This document shows positions 18,702 to 27,342 of a stretch of 64,000 nucleotides of DNA, piece by piece (positions within the stretch are counted from its first letter, which is position 1; the number at the start of each line of letters is the position of its first letter). The DNA is from Pseudonocardia sp. (GTDB taxonomy: Bacteria > Actinomycetota > Actinomycetes > Mycobacteriales > Pseudonocardiaceae). Under the pieces are notes generated by a model. It was not told the origin of the DNA. It ran no database searches and worked only from the letters and a program-made list of their open reading frames with translations. Made by a program: the position numbers and the translations under genes. The stretch lies in contig NZ_JAJCYB010000028.1 in NCBI RefSeq assembly GCF_029263155.1, forward strand, positions 1-64,000, in the 5' to 3' direction.

Positions 18702-18710
18702 CCCGCCCGG

Positions 18711-18716
18711 TACGGT
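18711..18716 (+). promoter_or_regulatory. -10 element of the DivIVA-like gene
   Basis: TACGGT is followed by 7 nt and the ATG at 18724, which supports that start over the GTG at 18715 that overlaps the hexamer. Confidence 0.5.
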
Positions 18717-18723
18717 GAGTGGC

Positions 18724-19845
18724 ATGCCGGTCCCCGCTGAGTCCCTGCCCGACGCCGGATTCGACGTCGCGCGCAGGGGATACGACCAGGGTCAGGTCGA
18801 CTCGCACCTCCGCCGGATCGATGCCGAGATCGCGATCCTGACCGCCGACCGCAACGCCGCCGTCGACCAGGCCGCGCAGCTCGCCCGCGAGCTCGACGAC
18901 GCGCGGGAGCGCGCGGAGAAGCTGCGGGCACAGGTCCGCACGCTCGCCGGGCCGCCGCAGAGCGTGCAGGGCATGAGCGAGCGCATGCGCTCGATGCTGC
19001 GCCTGGCCGAGGACGAGGTCGCGGAGATGCTCGGGCGCGCGGAGACCGAAGCCGCGCAGCGTCGCCAGGAGGCCGAGCAGGAGGCCGCGCAGATCGTCGC
19101 CGCGGCGCAGGAAGAGGCGGCCGCATTCCTCGGACCGGCCCAGCTGGAGGCCACCGAGCTCGCCGAGCGCACCGTGCGGGAACGTGCGCAGATCGGCCAG
19201 GACCGCATCACGATGGAGCGCAAGCTCGCCGCCGACCGCGCGGAGTTGGACCGGGAGCTCGCCGAGCGTCGCGCCGAGGCCGAGCGCTGCCTCGCCGACG
19301 AGCGCGCCACCGTCGAGGCCCTGCTCGAGGGACAGCGGGCGGAGCTGGAGCGGGAGATCACCGAGCGGTTGCGGCGGTCCGAGCAGGAGCGCGCGGTCGT
19401 GGAGGAGGACTTCGCGATCGCGATGGACCAGCGCCGCAGCGAGGCCCTCCGGGAGCTGCACGCCGAGCGCGACGCCACCCGCCGCGAGATCGAGCAGATG
19501 CGTGAGGAGACCGCCGCCCGGACGAGCGAGCAGGTCACCGAGGCCGAGGACCGGGCCCGGCGCATGATCGCCGACGCCGAGCACCGGGTCGCCGAGCTGG
19601 GGAACGTCCGCGGGCGGGTCGCCGAGCAGCTCGACGCCGCGCGCAACGCGCTGGGCCGCGTCATCGGCTCGCTGGAGCCGGTCCCGGGCGAGCCCGGCGC
19701 CGCCGTCAACGGTCACCCGGCCGGCGCCGAACCCGCGACGGTGCGGCTGAACCCCGACACCCTCACCGATTCCGAGCCGGTCGCCGTCGACCGGGCCCGG
19801 CCCACTCCCCGCCAGCGCACCCGCGCCACCGCCGGTCGGCGCTAA
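18724..19845 (+). CDS. DivIVA/Wag31-like coiled-coil protein
   Basis: The 373-residue protein begins with a DivIVA-type N-terminal motif (FDVARRGYDQGQVDSHLRRI). About 250 residues of nearly continuous coiled coil follow, very rich in Glu, Ala and Arg. The C-terminus (after residue about 315) is low-complexity and ends in RQRTRATAGRR. DivIVA-domain proteins mark cell poles and division sites and organise wall synthesis. The true Wag31 usually sits next to the ftsZ cluster, so this is probably a paralogue. It ends 4 nt into the stop of the convergent small gene. Confidence 0.75.
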   Translation: MPVPAESLPDAGFDVARRGYDQGQVDSHLRRIDAEIAILTADRNAAVDQAAQLARELDDARERAEKLRAQVRTLAGPPQSVQGMSERMRSMLRLAEDEVAEMLGRAETEAAQRRQEAEQEAAQIVAAAQEEAAAFLGPAQLEATELAERTVRERAQIGQDRITMERKLAADRAELDRELAERRAEAERCLADERATVEALLEGQRAELEREITERLRRSEQERAVVEEDFAIAMDQRRSEALRELHAERDATRREIEQMREETAARTSEQVTEAEDRARRMIADAEHRVAELGNVRGRVAEQLDAARNALGRVIGSLEPVPGEPGAAVNGHPAGAEPATVRLNPDTLTDSEPVAVDRARPTPRQRTRATAGRR

Positions 19846-20129
19846 CGCCTGCGGCCGGGCCCCCGCCGGGCGCGGGCGGCCCAGCACGGCGCGTGCCAGT
19901 GCCGCCGCTCGTCCACCGAGCCGTACTCCCCCGCCGGCCAGACGACCACGTGCGGCGTGCGCGCAGGGATCTCGTGGTCACAACCGGGGCACCGGTAGAA
20001 GCGGTCCGAGGACGCCCCGGGCACGCTGCGCACCACCCATTCGCCGTCGGGCCAGCTCTCCGTACGCGTGAACGACGCCGACCGCAGCGGGACGTGCTCC
20101 GCCCGCTGCGGCCGGTGCCTGCGTGCCAT
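19842..20129 (-). CDS. small protein with zinc-ribbon-like cysteine/histidine pattern
   Basis: The product has 95 residues. The ATG starts 2 nt after the stop of the dehydrogenase gene, so it is translationally coupled. A basic N-terminus is followed by CPGC (CPGCDHEIPARTPHVVV) and later RRHWHAPCW; two Cys, His residues and a final Cys could bind one zinc ion. The C-terminus is Arg-rich and could contact nucleic acid. Homologues are widespread in actinobacteria with uninformative names. I do not know the function. Confidence 0.6.
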   Translation of the reverse strand: MARRHRPQRAEHVPLRSASFTRTESWPDGEWVVRSVPGASSDRFYRCPGCDHEIPARTPHVVVWPAGEYGSVDERRHWHAPCWAARARRGPGRRR

Positions 20130-20131
20130 GG

Positions 20132-21916
20132 TCAGCGCGCGGCGTAGTCCCGGAACCCGTGCCCGGTCTTGCGCCCCAGGCGCCCGGCGGTCACGAGGTG
20201 CTCCAGCAGCGGCGCGGGCGCGAACCCGGCCTCGCGGAACTCCAGGTAGAGCGAGCGCTCGATCGCCAGCGACACGTCGAGACCGACCACGTCGAGCAGC
20301 TCGAAGGGCCCCATCGGCAGCGCGCAGCCGGTCTTCATGGCCGCGTCGATGTCGTCGGCGGTGGCGTAGTGCGCCTCCAGCATCTTCACCGCGTCGTTGA
20401 GGTACGGGAACAGCAGCGCGTTGACGATGAACCCGGCCCGGTCGCCGCAGCTCACCGGCACCTTCCCGATCCGCTCGCACAGCGCCAGCACCGAGGCCGC
20501 CACGTCCGGGGCCGTGGTGATCGTCGAGACCACCTCCACCAGCTTCATCGCCGGGGCCGGGTTGAAGAAGTGCATGCCGACGACGTCCTGGGGCCGCGAC
20601 GTGACCGCCGCGCACTCGACGACGGGCAGCGAGGACGTGGTGGTGGCGAGGATCGCGCCGGGCTTGCAGATCTCGTCGAGCGCGGCGAACACCGCGCGCT
20701 TGACGTCGAGCTCCTCGGCGATGGCCTCGACGACGAGGTCGACGTCGGCGAAGTCCTCCAGCCGGGTGGTGCCGGTGATCCGCGCGAGCGTCGCGTCCCG
20801 GTCGGACTCGGTGACCTTGCCGCGCACGACGGCCTTGTCCAGCGACTTCCTGATCCCGCCGATGGACGCCTCGACCTTCGAGTCGCTGCGCCCGCGCACG
20901 ATCACGTCGAGCCCGGCGGCGGCGAGCACCTGGACGATCCCGCTGGCCATGGTGCCGGTGCCGACGACGCCGACGCGGGAGATGTCGCGGACGGTGACGT
21001 CGTCGGGCACGGTGCCGCTGGGCGTCAGCGCGTCGGGCACGACCTCGGAGCTGTGCGCCTTGGCGTAGGTGTAGAAGCCGCGGCCCGACTTCCGGCCCAG
21101 CAGCCCGGCAGTGATCATCTGCTTGAGCACCGGGGCGGGGGCGTGGGTCTGGTTGCGGGACTGCTTGTACATCGTGTCGAGGATCTCGTAGCTCGTGTCG
21201 AGCCCGATCAGGTCGAGCAGCGCGAGCGGACCCATCGGGTAGCCGCAGCCGAATCGCATGGCGGCGTCGAGATCCTCGCGGCTGGCGTAGCGCTGCTCGT
21301 ACATCGCCGCGGCGTGGTTGAGGTAGCCGAACAGCAGCGCGTTGGCGATGAAGCCGGCGCGGTCGCCGATGACGACAGGCACCTTGTCCAGGGTGGCCGC
21401 GAACGCCTTGACGTCGTCGGCCACGTCCTGCTCGGTGACGACCGTCCGCACGACCTCGACGAGCTTCTGCACCGGCGCCGGGTTGAAGAAGTGCAGGCCG
21501 ACGACCTTGCCGGGGCGGCCGGTGCGCACCGCCAGCTCGGTGACCGACAGCGACGAGGTGTTCGATGCGAGCACCGCGTCGGGCCGGCAGACCGAGTCCA
21601 GCTCGGCGAACACCTTCGCCTTGAGGTCCAGGCTCTCCGGGACCGCCTCGATGACCAGGTCGGCGTCGGCCATGTCGGACAGCGACGTGGTGGTGGTGAC
21701 GCGGCCGAGCAGCGCGTCGGCGTCGTCCTGGGTCAGCTTCCCGCGCCCGACGGCACGCGAGAGGGAGGTCTCGAGGTGCGAGCGGCCACGCGCGACGGCG
21801 TCGGCGTCCACCTCAGCCGCGATGACCTGCAGCCCGTTGCGGGCGAACACCTCGACGATGCCCGCCCCCATGGTCCCCAGGCCGACCACACCGACCGTCC
21901 GGAACTCGCGTGCCAC
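20132..21916 (-). CDS. tandem (double) 3-hydroxyacyl-CoA dehydrogenase
   Basis: The 594-residue protein contains two complete 3-hydroxybutyryl-CoA dehydrogenase units in a row. Each has a Rossmann GxGxxG (VGLGTMGAG and VGTGTMASG), a TSSL serine, the catalytic histidine block LHFFNPAP or MHFFNPAP, the GFIANALLF or GFIVNALLF asparagine, and a C-terminal PMGP dimer region. Both look active. The reaction is acetoacetyl-CoA to 3-hydroxybutyryl-CoA, feeding crotonyl-CoA to the neighbouring ccr, or beta-oxidation. I chose the GTG at 21916 (AAGGA 7 nt upstream); an ATG at 21970 is an alternative with a GGAGG that is too close. Confidence 0.88.
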   Translation of the reverse strand: MAREFRTVGVVGLGTMGAGIVEVFARNGLQVIAAEVDADAVARGRSHLETSLSRAVGRGKLTQDDADALLGRVTTTTSLSDMADADLVIEAVPESLDLKAKVFAELDSVCRPDAVLASNTSSLSVTELAVRTGRPGKVVGLHFFNPAPVQKLVEVVRTVVTEQDVADDVKAFAATLDKVPVVIGDRAGFIANALLFGYLNHAAAMYEQRYASREDLDAAMRFGCGYPMGPLALLDLIGLDTSYEILDTMYKQSRNQTHAPAPVLKQMITAGLLGRKSGRGFYTYAKAHSSEVVPDALTPSGTVPDDVTVRDISRVGVVGTGTMASGIVQVLAAAGLDVIVRGRSDSKVEASIGGIRKSLDKAVVRGKVTESDRDATLARITGTTRLEDFADVDLVVEAIAEELDVKRAVFAALDEICKPGAILATTTSSLPVVECAAVTSRPQDVVGMHFFNPAPAMKLVEVVSTITTAPDVAASVLALCERIGKVPVSCGDRAGFIVNALLFPYLNDAVKMLEAHYATADDIDAAMKTGCALPMGPFELLDVVGLDVSLAIERSLYLEFREAGFAPAPLLEHLVTAGRLGRKTGHGFRDYAAR

Positions 21917-22002
21917 GCTGCCGTCCTTCAATGTCACGACCTCCGCCGTTGGGGGATGCTTGCCGCGCATCCTCCCATCTCCGCGGGCCCGGGGCGTGTG
22001 AG

Positions 22003-23475
22003 CTACCTCCCGTGCAGCACCCGCATCAGCCCGACGAGCACCTTCATGACGGCGGCGGGGCGGGTGAAGCTGGTGATCGCGATCGGCAGCGCGAACCGCT
22101 GGCGCGCCACCGCCTGCGGCCGGGTGAACTCGCGCAGCCCGTCCTCGCCGTGGATCCGCCCGAACCCGGAGTCGCCGACCCCGCCGAAGGGCAGCGCCGG
22201 GATCCCGGCGAAGGAGATCACGCTGTTCACCGACACCATCCCGCACCGCAGCCGCGCCGCGATCTCGGTGCCTCGGGCCTTCGAGAACACCGTGGCGCCG
22301 AGGCCGTAGCCCGTGGCGTTGGCGCGGCGCACCGCCTCGTCGACGTCCGGTACCCGGTTGACGACGAGCAGCGGCCCGAACGTCTCCTCGGTGACGGCGG
22401 TGGAGTCCTCGGGCACGTCGGTGAGCACGACGGGCTCGACGAGTCGCCGGTCCGCGCTGCCGGCACCGCCGACGAGCGCCCGGGCGCCCTTCGCGAGCGC
22501 GTCGTCGATCTGCCCCTGCACGACGGCGGCCTGCGATTCCATCGTCATCGGGCCGAACTCGCGCCCCGGCTCCAGCGCCCGGGCCTTCGCGACGACCTTC
22601 GCGGTGAACGCATCGGCCACCGTATCCACGACGTACACGCGCTCCACCCCGACGCAGGTCTGCCCGGCGTTGGACATCCCGCCCCAGACCGCGGCGTCGG
22701 CTGCGGCGTCCAGGTCGGCGTCGACGTCGACGATCAGCGGGTCCTTGCCGCCGCACTCGATCAGCACCGGCGTCAACGTCTCCGCGCAGGTCGCCATCAC
22801 CCGCTTGCCGGTGGCCGTCGACCCGGTGAACGCGATCTTGGCCACCCCCGCCCGGCACAGGGCTACGCCGGTCTCCGCGTGCCCGGTGACCACCTGGAAC
22901 ACCGGCCGCCCCGCCACGATCTCGGCGAACGAGTCGGCCAGCGCGACGCCGACCCCCGGCGTCAGCTCGCTCGGCTTGAAGATCACGGCGTTGCCCGCCG
23001 CCAGCGCGTAGGCGATGGAACCCATCGGGGTGAACACCGGGTAGTTCCACGGCCCGATGACGCCGACGACACCGAGCGGGGCGTAGGTGAGCGTGGCCGC
23101 CTGGTTGGCCATCAGCAGCCCCGACGGGACCGAGCGCGTCCCGAGCACCTTCGCGGCGTGCTTGGCCGCCCAGTCGAGGTGGTCGACGGCCAGCACCAGT
23201 TCCAGCCGGGCGTCGTCGAGCGGCTTGCCCGTCTCCGCGGCGACGACCCCGGCGAGGTCGTCGAGGCCGCGTACCAGCGCGCGGCGCCACTCCCCCAGCA
23301 ACCGATGGCGACCGTCGAAGCCCTGGTCGGCCCACCACTGCGCCGCGTCGGCCGCCCGGGCCACCGCGGCGCCGACGTCGGCCGCGGTGTGATCCGGGTG
23401 GGTGCCGACGACCTCCCCCGTCCGCGGGTCGAGGGACTCGAACGTGCTCTGCGCGGGCGTCTGCGTGGCCGTCAT
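22003..23475 (-). CDS. aldehyde dehydrogenase (succinate-semialdehyde dehydrogenase-like)
   Basis: The 490-residue protein has all ALDH landmarks: GPWNYPVF, KPSELTP, FTGSTATGKR, the general base E in LIECGGKDP, and the nucleophile in SNAGQTCVG. The C-terminal extension with PIAITSFTRPAAVMKVLVGL is hydrophobic and could associate with membrane, as in some fatty-aldehyde or coniferyl-type ALDHs. It resembles actinobacterial GabD2-type enzymes, but the substrate is not certain. The C-terminus overlaps nothing, and the dehydrogenase gene starts about 90 nt downstream. Confidence 0.88.
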   Translation of the reverse strand: MTATQTPAQSTFESLDPRTGEVVGTHPDHTAADVGAAVARAADAAQWWADQGFDGRHRLLGEWRRALVRGLDDLAGVVAAETGKPLDDARLELVLAVDHLDWAAKHAAKVLGTRSVPSGLLMANQAATLTYAPLGVVGVIGPWNYPVFTPMGSIAYALAAGNAVIFKPSELTPGVGVALADSFAEIVAGRPVFQVVTGHAETGVALCRAGVAKIAFTGSTATGKRVMATCAETLTPVLIECGGKDPLIVDVDADLDAAADAAVWGGMSNAGQTCVGVERVYVVDTVADAFTAKVVAKARALEPGREFGPMTMESQAAVVQGQIDDALAKGARALVGGAGSADRRLVEPVVLTDVPEDSTAVTEETFGPLLVVNRVPDVDEAVRRANATGYGLGATVFSKARGTEIAARLRCGMVSVNSVISFAGIPALPFGGVGDSGFGRIHGEDGLREFTRPQAVARQRFALPIAITSFTRPAAVMKVLVGLMRVLHGR

Positions 23476-23481
23476 TACCTG

Positions 23482-23487
23482 AGAGTA
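23482..23487 (-). promoter_or_regulatory. -10 element of the aldehyde dehydrogenase gene
   Basis: TACTCT on the minus strand is 6 nt before the ATG at 23475; no ribosome site is present. Confidence 0.45.
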
Positions 23488-23542
23488 GGACGCGGGTGGA
23501 GGTCCGCACAGGCCGCGGTCGGCCCGCCCGGGCCGCGCCGGT

Positions 23543-24202
23543 TCAGAACAGGCGCAGGTCCGTCGACTCCGTGCCGCGCAGGGCGTCGTAGTCCACCACC
23601 ACGCAGCGGATGCCGCGGTCCTGCGCCAGCGTGCGGGCCTGCGGCTTGATCTGCTGCGCCGCGTACACGCCGGTGACGGGTGCGAGCAGCGGGTCGCGGT
23701 TCATCAGCTCCAGGTAACGGGTCAGCTGTTCGACGCCGTCGATCTCGCCGCGCCGCTTGACCTCGACGGCGACGTGGCGGCCCGCGGGATCGCGGCACAG
23801 CAGGTCGACCGGGCCGATCGCCGTCATGTACTCCCGGCGCACCAGCGTGAAGTCCTCGCCCAGCGTGGTGGGGTGCGCCGCGAGCAGCTCCTGCAGGTGA
23901 GCCTCCACCCCGTCCTTGACCAGCCCGGGATCGACGCCGAGCTCGTGGGTGGAATCGTGCAGCACCTCGTCGATGGTGATGACGAGCGACTCGTCGGCCT
24001 TGTTGCGCACCGTCCACACGCCCGGCTCCTCGGACAGCCAGCACGGCGGGCTCATCCAGTTCAGCGGCTTGTAGGCGCGGTCGTCGGCATGCACGCTCAC
24101 CGAACCGTCGGCCTTGACCAGCAGCAGCCGCGGCGCCATCGGCAGGTGGGCGGTGAGGCGGCCGACGTAGTCGACCTGGCAGCGGGCAATGACCAGGCGC
24201 AC
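23543..24202 (-). CDS. nucS: mismatch-specific endonuclease NucS (EndoMS)
   Basis: This 219-residue protein has the full NucS layout. The N-terminal DNA-binding half begins [21 protein letters not shown]. The C-terminal nuclease half has D133 in GPVDLL, E147 and K149 in VAVEVKRRG and the QLTRYLELM helix. NucS cuts both strands at mismatches and replaces MutS/MutL repair in actinobacteria. The extreme C-terminus is DLRLF, a likely beta-clamp-binding tail. The GTG start is 8 nt after a TAGGGT hexamer, so the mRNA is probably leaderless. Confidence 0.95.
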   Translation of the reverse strand: MRLVIARCQVDYVGRLTAHLPMAPRLLLVKADGSVSVHADDRAYKPLNWMSPPCWLSEEPGVWTVRNKADESLVITIDEVLHDSTHELGVDPGLVKDGVEAHLQELLAAHPTTLGEDFTLVRREYMTAIGPVDLLCRDPAGRHVAVEVKRRGEIDGVEQLTRYLELMNRDPLLAPVTGVYAAQQIKPQARTLAQDRGIRCVVVDYDALRGTESTDLRLF

Positions 24203-24210
24203 GGCGAGCG

Positions 24211-24216
24211 ACCCTA
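24211..24216 (-). promoter_or_regulatory. -10 element of nucS
   Basis: TAGGGT on the minus strand is 8 nt before the GTG at 24202. Confidence 0.5.
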
Positions 24217-24392
24217 CCGGCGCCCCGGGCCGGGCGCGTACCGGCGGCTACGTGGCGCGGCTACGTGTTTTCCACGATGGCTCCGACCCGCCGCGCTCGT
24301 AGAACTGCGGCATGCGACACATCGAGGGGATGCCGGCCCGCACAGACGTGCGGCCCGCACCGTCCGCCGCCGGTGCTCCTACGACCGGGCGG

Positions 24393-25574
24393 ATGAGCCG
24401 ACGCATCGCGGTCCGCGCCGCGCGCCTCTTCGACGGCGCGGACAGCAGCCCCGACCCGTTGGTCCTGGTCGAGGACGGCCGGATCGTCGACGTGGGGCAC
24501 GGCGCGGCGCCTCCGGGCTGGGAGGTGCTCGACCTGGGCGGCGCGACGCTGCTGCCCGGCCTCGTCGACACCCACGTGCACCTGGCGTTCGACGGCGGCC
24601 CGGACCCGATCGGGTCGCTGGCCCAGCGGGACGGGGACGCGCTGACGGCCGCGATGGCCGAGGCGGCGGCCGCGCAGCTGCGTGCGGGCGTCACGACCGT
24701 GCGCGACCTCGGCGACCGGGACTTCTCGGTCCTGGGCCTGCGCGGGTCGGGTGCCGGGCCGCTGCCCACCATCGTCGCGGCCGGGCCGCCGCTCACCTCC
24801 GTCGGGGGGCACTGCCACTTCCTGGGCGGCGAGGTGGTCCCGGCCGGCATCCGGGCCGCGGTGCGGGCGCACGTCGAGCGCGGCGTCGACGTCATCAAGG
24901 TGATGGCCAGCGGCGGCATGATGACCGCGGGCTCCGACTTCCACGCGCCGCAGTTCTCCGCGGGCGAGCTGGCGGTCGTCGTCGACGAGGCGCACCGCCA
25001 CGGGCTGCCGGTCACCGCGCACGCCCACGCGCTGGCGGCGGTGCGCGACGCCGTGGCTGCCGGGGTGGACGGGATCGAGCACTGCTCGTTCCTGGGCCCG
25101 GAGGGCGTGGTCGTGCCGGACGCGCTGGTCGAGGCGATCGTGGCGCGGCGGATCGCGATCGGCTCCACGGTCGGTCTCGCGCCGTGCGCCCGCGACTTCG
25201 TCCCCCCGCCGCAGCTCGCGGCGCTCCTCCCGCACCTGCTCGCCGCGCACGCCCGCCTCGTCGACAAGGGGGCCGTCGTCGTGGCGGGCACGGATGCGGG
25301 CATCGCGCCGCCGAAGCCGCACGGGGTGCTCCCGCACGGGCTGGCCGAGCTGGCCGGCCTGGGCATGAGCACCGCCGCCGCCCTGCGCGCCGGCACGCAG
25401 GTGGCCGCGCAGGTCTGCGGGCTGGGCCATCGCAAGGGCCGGATCGCGACCGGCTACGACGCCGACCTGCTCGCCGTCGACGGTGACCCGCTCGCCGATC
25501 TGGCCGCGCTGCTGCGACCGGTGGCGGTCCTGCTCCGCGGCGAGCCCCTGCCGACGCCGGAGACGGTCCGATGA
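24393..25574 (+). CDS. amidohydrolase-superfamily protein (imidazolonepropionase/prolidase-like)
   Basis: The 393-residue metal-dependent hydrolase shows THVHLAFD (metal ligands), VIKVMASGGMMT (with the lysine position), TAHAHAL, GIEHCSFL and the catalytic aspartate in AGTDAGI. The C-terminal AVLLRGEPL strand completes the composite domain. The fold and subgroup (Xaa-Pro dipeptidase/imidazolonepropionase-like) are clear; the substrate is not. An ATG at 24312 is an alternative start with a weak TAGAAC hexamer 6 nt upstream, but residues before MSRRIAVRAARLFDG look non-native. Confidence 0.85.
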   Translation: MSRRIAVRAARLFDGADSSPDPLVLVEDGRIVDVGHGAAPPGWEVLDLGGATLLPGLVDTHVHLAFDGGPDPIGSLAQRDGDALTAAMAEAAAAQLRAGVTTVRDLGDRDFSVLGLRGSGAGPLPTIVAAGPPLTSVGGHCHFLGGEVVPAGIRAAVRAHVERGVDVIKVMASGGMMTAGSDFHAPQFSAGELAVVVDEAHRHGLPVTAHAHALAAVRDAVAAGVDGIEHCSFLGPEGVVVPDALVEAIVARRIAIGSTVGLAPCARDFVPPPQLAALLPHLLAAHARLVDKGAVVVAGTDAGIAPPKPHGVLPHGLAELAGLGMSTAAALRAGTQVAAQVCGLGHRKGRIATGYDADLLAVDGDPLADLAALLRPVAVLLRGEPLPTPETVR

Positions 25575-25740
25575 TCCGGGAGCGGCTGGCCGGCGCGGCC
25601 CGCGCGGTCGGTCGCGCGGCGCTGGCGGGCCTCGCGACCGAGAACGGCTGGTGCTGGGTCTGGGGTTTCGGCCCCGCGCCCCGGCACCTCCACCTCGACC
25701 ATCGCCACGACGGGCCGAGCGCGGCGGACCGGGACCGACC

Positions 25741-26727
25741 TCAGCGAGGTGCGTTGCGGGCGGCGAGCGCCGAGCCGGCCGCGGCCAGGGCCACGCGCAG
25801 CTCCACCGGCTCCAGGGCCTCGACCTCCCCGGCCAGGCCCACGAGCTGAGCGGTGGCCACGGCCACCCCCTCCACCTGCAGCTCGAGCTCGCACCAGCCG
25901 TCGGCGTCGGGTGGACCGGCCGCGGTGAGCGCCCGTGCGGCGGCGGCGGCGTCGGTCACGTGCGGGAGCCACGCCCGCCCGCGCGGCCCCACCCGCAGCC
26001 GCACCGTCGCCCGCAGCATCGTCGACTCGAACCCGGCCGACGCCCCGGCCCACCAGGTCGGGAGGTCGAACCCCGGCGGCCGGGCGAACCGCTCCCCGGT
26101 GGCCTCGGCGGCGACGATGCGCTCGACGCGGTAGGTCAGCACCCGGTCCACCTCCGGGGAGGCCGCGCTGCGGGCGCCGAGGTACCAGGTGCCCGCCTTG
26201 AGTACCAGCCCCAGCGGATCGACCAGCCGCTCGACGACCTCCTCGCGCCGCCGGTAACAGATGCGCAGCCGCTGCCCCTCCCACACCGCGGCCGCGACGG
26301 CGTCGAGCCGGGGCACCTCGTGCGGCGTGTGGAACCAACCGGGCGCGTCGAGGTGGAACCGCTCGGCCACCGTGCGCGCGTGCTCGCGCAGGCCCGCGGG
26401 CAGTGTCGCGAGCAGCTTGGCCTGCGCCCCGGCCAGCGCCGCGCTCATCCCCAGCTCGGCCACCACCTGCGGGGCACCGACGGCGAACAGCGCGGCCGCC
26501 TCCCGCGCGGTGAGGCCGTCGAGCCGGGTGCGCCAGCCGTCGACGAGCCGGATGCCGCCGCCGCGGCCGGCCTCGGTGAACAGCGGCACCCCGGCGTCGG
26601 ACAGGGCGGCGACGTCGCGGTAGATGGTGCGCTCGGACACCTCCAGCTCCGCCGCCAACTCGGCCGCGGTGGCGCCACGCCTGCGCTGCAGGGTGAACAG
26701 CAGGGTGATCAGCCGGGACGCTCGCAC
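25741..26727 (-). CDS. YafY-type WYL-domain transcriptional regulator
   Basis: The 328-residue protein has an N-terminal HTH (LAAELEVSERTIYRDVAAL), a linker, a WYL domain (about residues 145-220, with RICYRRREE, LVLKAGTWYLGARS) and a C-terminal WCX extension. WYL regulators bind nucleic-acid or nucleotide ligands and act as repressors or activators. It is divergent from the NUDIX gene with only 17 nt between the start codons. A shared AGTATC/GATACT core could serve both promoters, so the two genes are probably co-regulated. Confidence 0.9.
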   Translation of the reverse strand: MRASRLITLLFTLQRRRGATAAELAAELEVSERTIYRDVAALSDAGVPLFTEAGRGGGIRLVDGWRTRLDGLTAREAAALFAVGAPQVVAELGMSAALAGAQAKLLATLPAGLREHARTVAERFHLDAPGWFHTPHEVPRLDAVAAAVWEGQRLRICYRRREEVVERLVDPLGLVLKAGTWYLGARSAASPEVDRVLTYRVERIVAAEATGERFARPPGFDLPTWWAGASAGFESTMLRATVRLRVGPRGRAWLPHVTDAAAAARALTAAGPPDADGWCELELQVEGVAVATAQLVGLAGEVEALEPVELRVALAAAGSALAARNAPR

Positions 26728-26732
26728 GTCGC

Positions 26733-26739
26733 GATACTG
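26733..26739. promoter_or_regulatory. overlapping divergent -10 elements of the WYL and NUDIX genes
   Basis: GATACT on the plus strand is 6 nt before the NUDIX ATG. CAGTAT on the minus strand, overlapping it, is 6 nt before the WYL GTG. Transcription from one must compete with the other. Confidence 0.45.
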
Positions 26740-26744
26740 CCGTC

Positions 26745-27275
26745 ATGGAGACGATCAGCAGCCGCCAGGTCTACGCCAACAGCTGGATGACCGTGCGCGA
26801 GGACGAGATTCGCCGCGGCGACGGCTCCGACGGCATCTACGGCGTCGTCGACAAGCCGACCGCCGCCGTCGTGATCGCCCGGGACGGGGACCGGCTGCAC
26901 CTGGTGGAGCAGTTCCGCTACCCCGTCGGGCAGCGGCGCTGGGAGTTCCCGATGGGCACCGCGCCCGAGCGGGCCGAGCTGGAACCCGCGCGGCTCGCGG
27001 CCCGCGAGCTGGCCGAGGAGACCGGCCTGGTCGCCGGGCGGATGGAGCTGCTGGGCCGGCTCGACATCGCGCCCGGCATGTCGAGCCAGCGCGAGCACGT
27101 CTTCCTCGCCACGGACCTGACGGAGGGGCCACCGTCGCGCGAGCACCAGGAGCAGGACATGCGGGCGGCGTGGTTCACCACGGCGGACTTCGAGGTGATG
27201 GTCCGTAGCGGCGAGGTGGTGGACGCCCAGACCCTGGCCGCCTACCTGCTCCTGCTCCTCCACGACCGCGGCTGA
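26745..27275 (+). CDS. NUDIX hydrolase (ADP-ribose pyrophosphatase-like)
   Basis: The 176-residue protein has the NUDIX box with AARELAEETGL following a glycine-containing loop, and upstream strands HLVEQFRYPVGQRRWEFPMG typical of ADP-sugar pyrophosphatases. Such enzymes cleave ADP-ribose or similar nucleoside diphosphates. The gene is divergent from the WYL regulator. Its stop is followed after 10 nt by a paired-palindrome repeat that may end its transcript. Confidence 0.88.
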   Translation: METISSRQVYANSWMTVREDEIRRGDGSDGIYGVVDKPTAAVVIARDGDRLHLVEQFRYPVGQRRWEFPMGTAPERAELEPARLAARELAEETGLVAGRMELLGRLDIAPGMSSQREHVFLATDLTEGPPSREHQEQDMRAAWFTTADFEVMVRSGEVVDAQTLAAYLLLLLHDRG

Positions 27276-27285
27276 CGGCGCGGGA

Positions 27286-27342
27286 GTTGCAGCAAGGCCA
27301 CCATGCCGCAACGAGATTGCAGCAAGGTGGCCTTGCTGCAAT
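27286..27342. repeat. paired 27-bp palindromes (REP/BIME-like element, copies A and B)
   Basis: Copy A (27286-27312) is an imperfect 27-bp palindrome around GGCCACC; copy B (27316-27342) is a perfect one around GGTGGCC with 12-bp arms and a 3-nt loop. The centres are 30 bp apart and in opposite orientation, so the whole element can also fold as one 16-bp stem (27287-27302 with 27326-27341). The same arrangement recurs at 58899-58955. Copy B abuts a truncated TetR gene. Confidence 0.8.

Noticed and set aside
25571..25849. Possible 92-residue gene overlapping the amidohydrolase stop (ATGA)
   Set aside because: Its second half lies inside the WYL regulator gene on the other strand and its composition is frame-shadow-like; only the ATGA overlap speaks for it.
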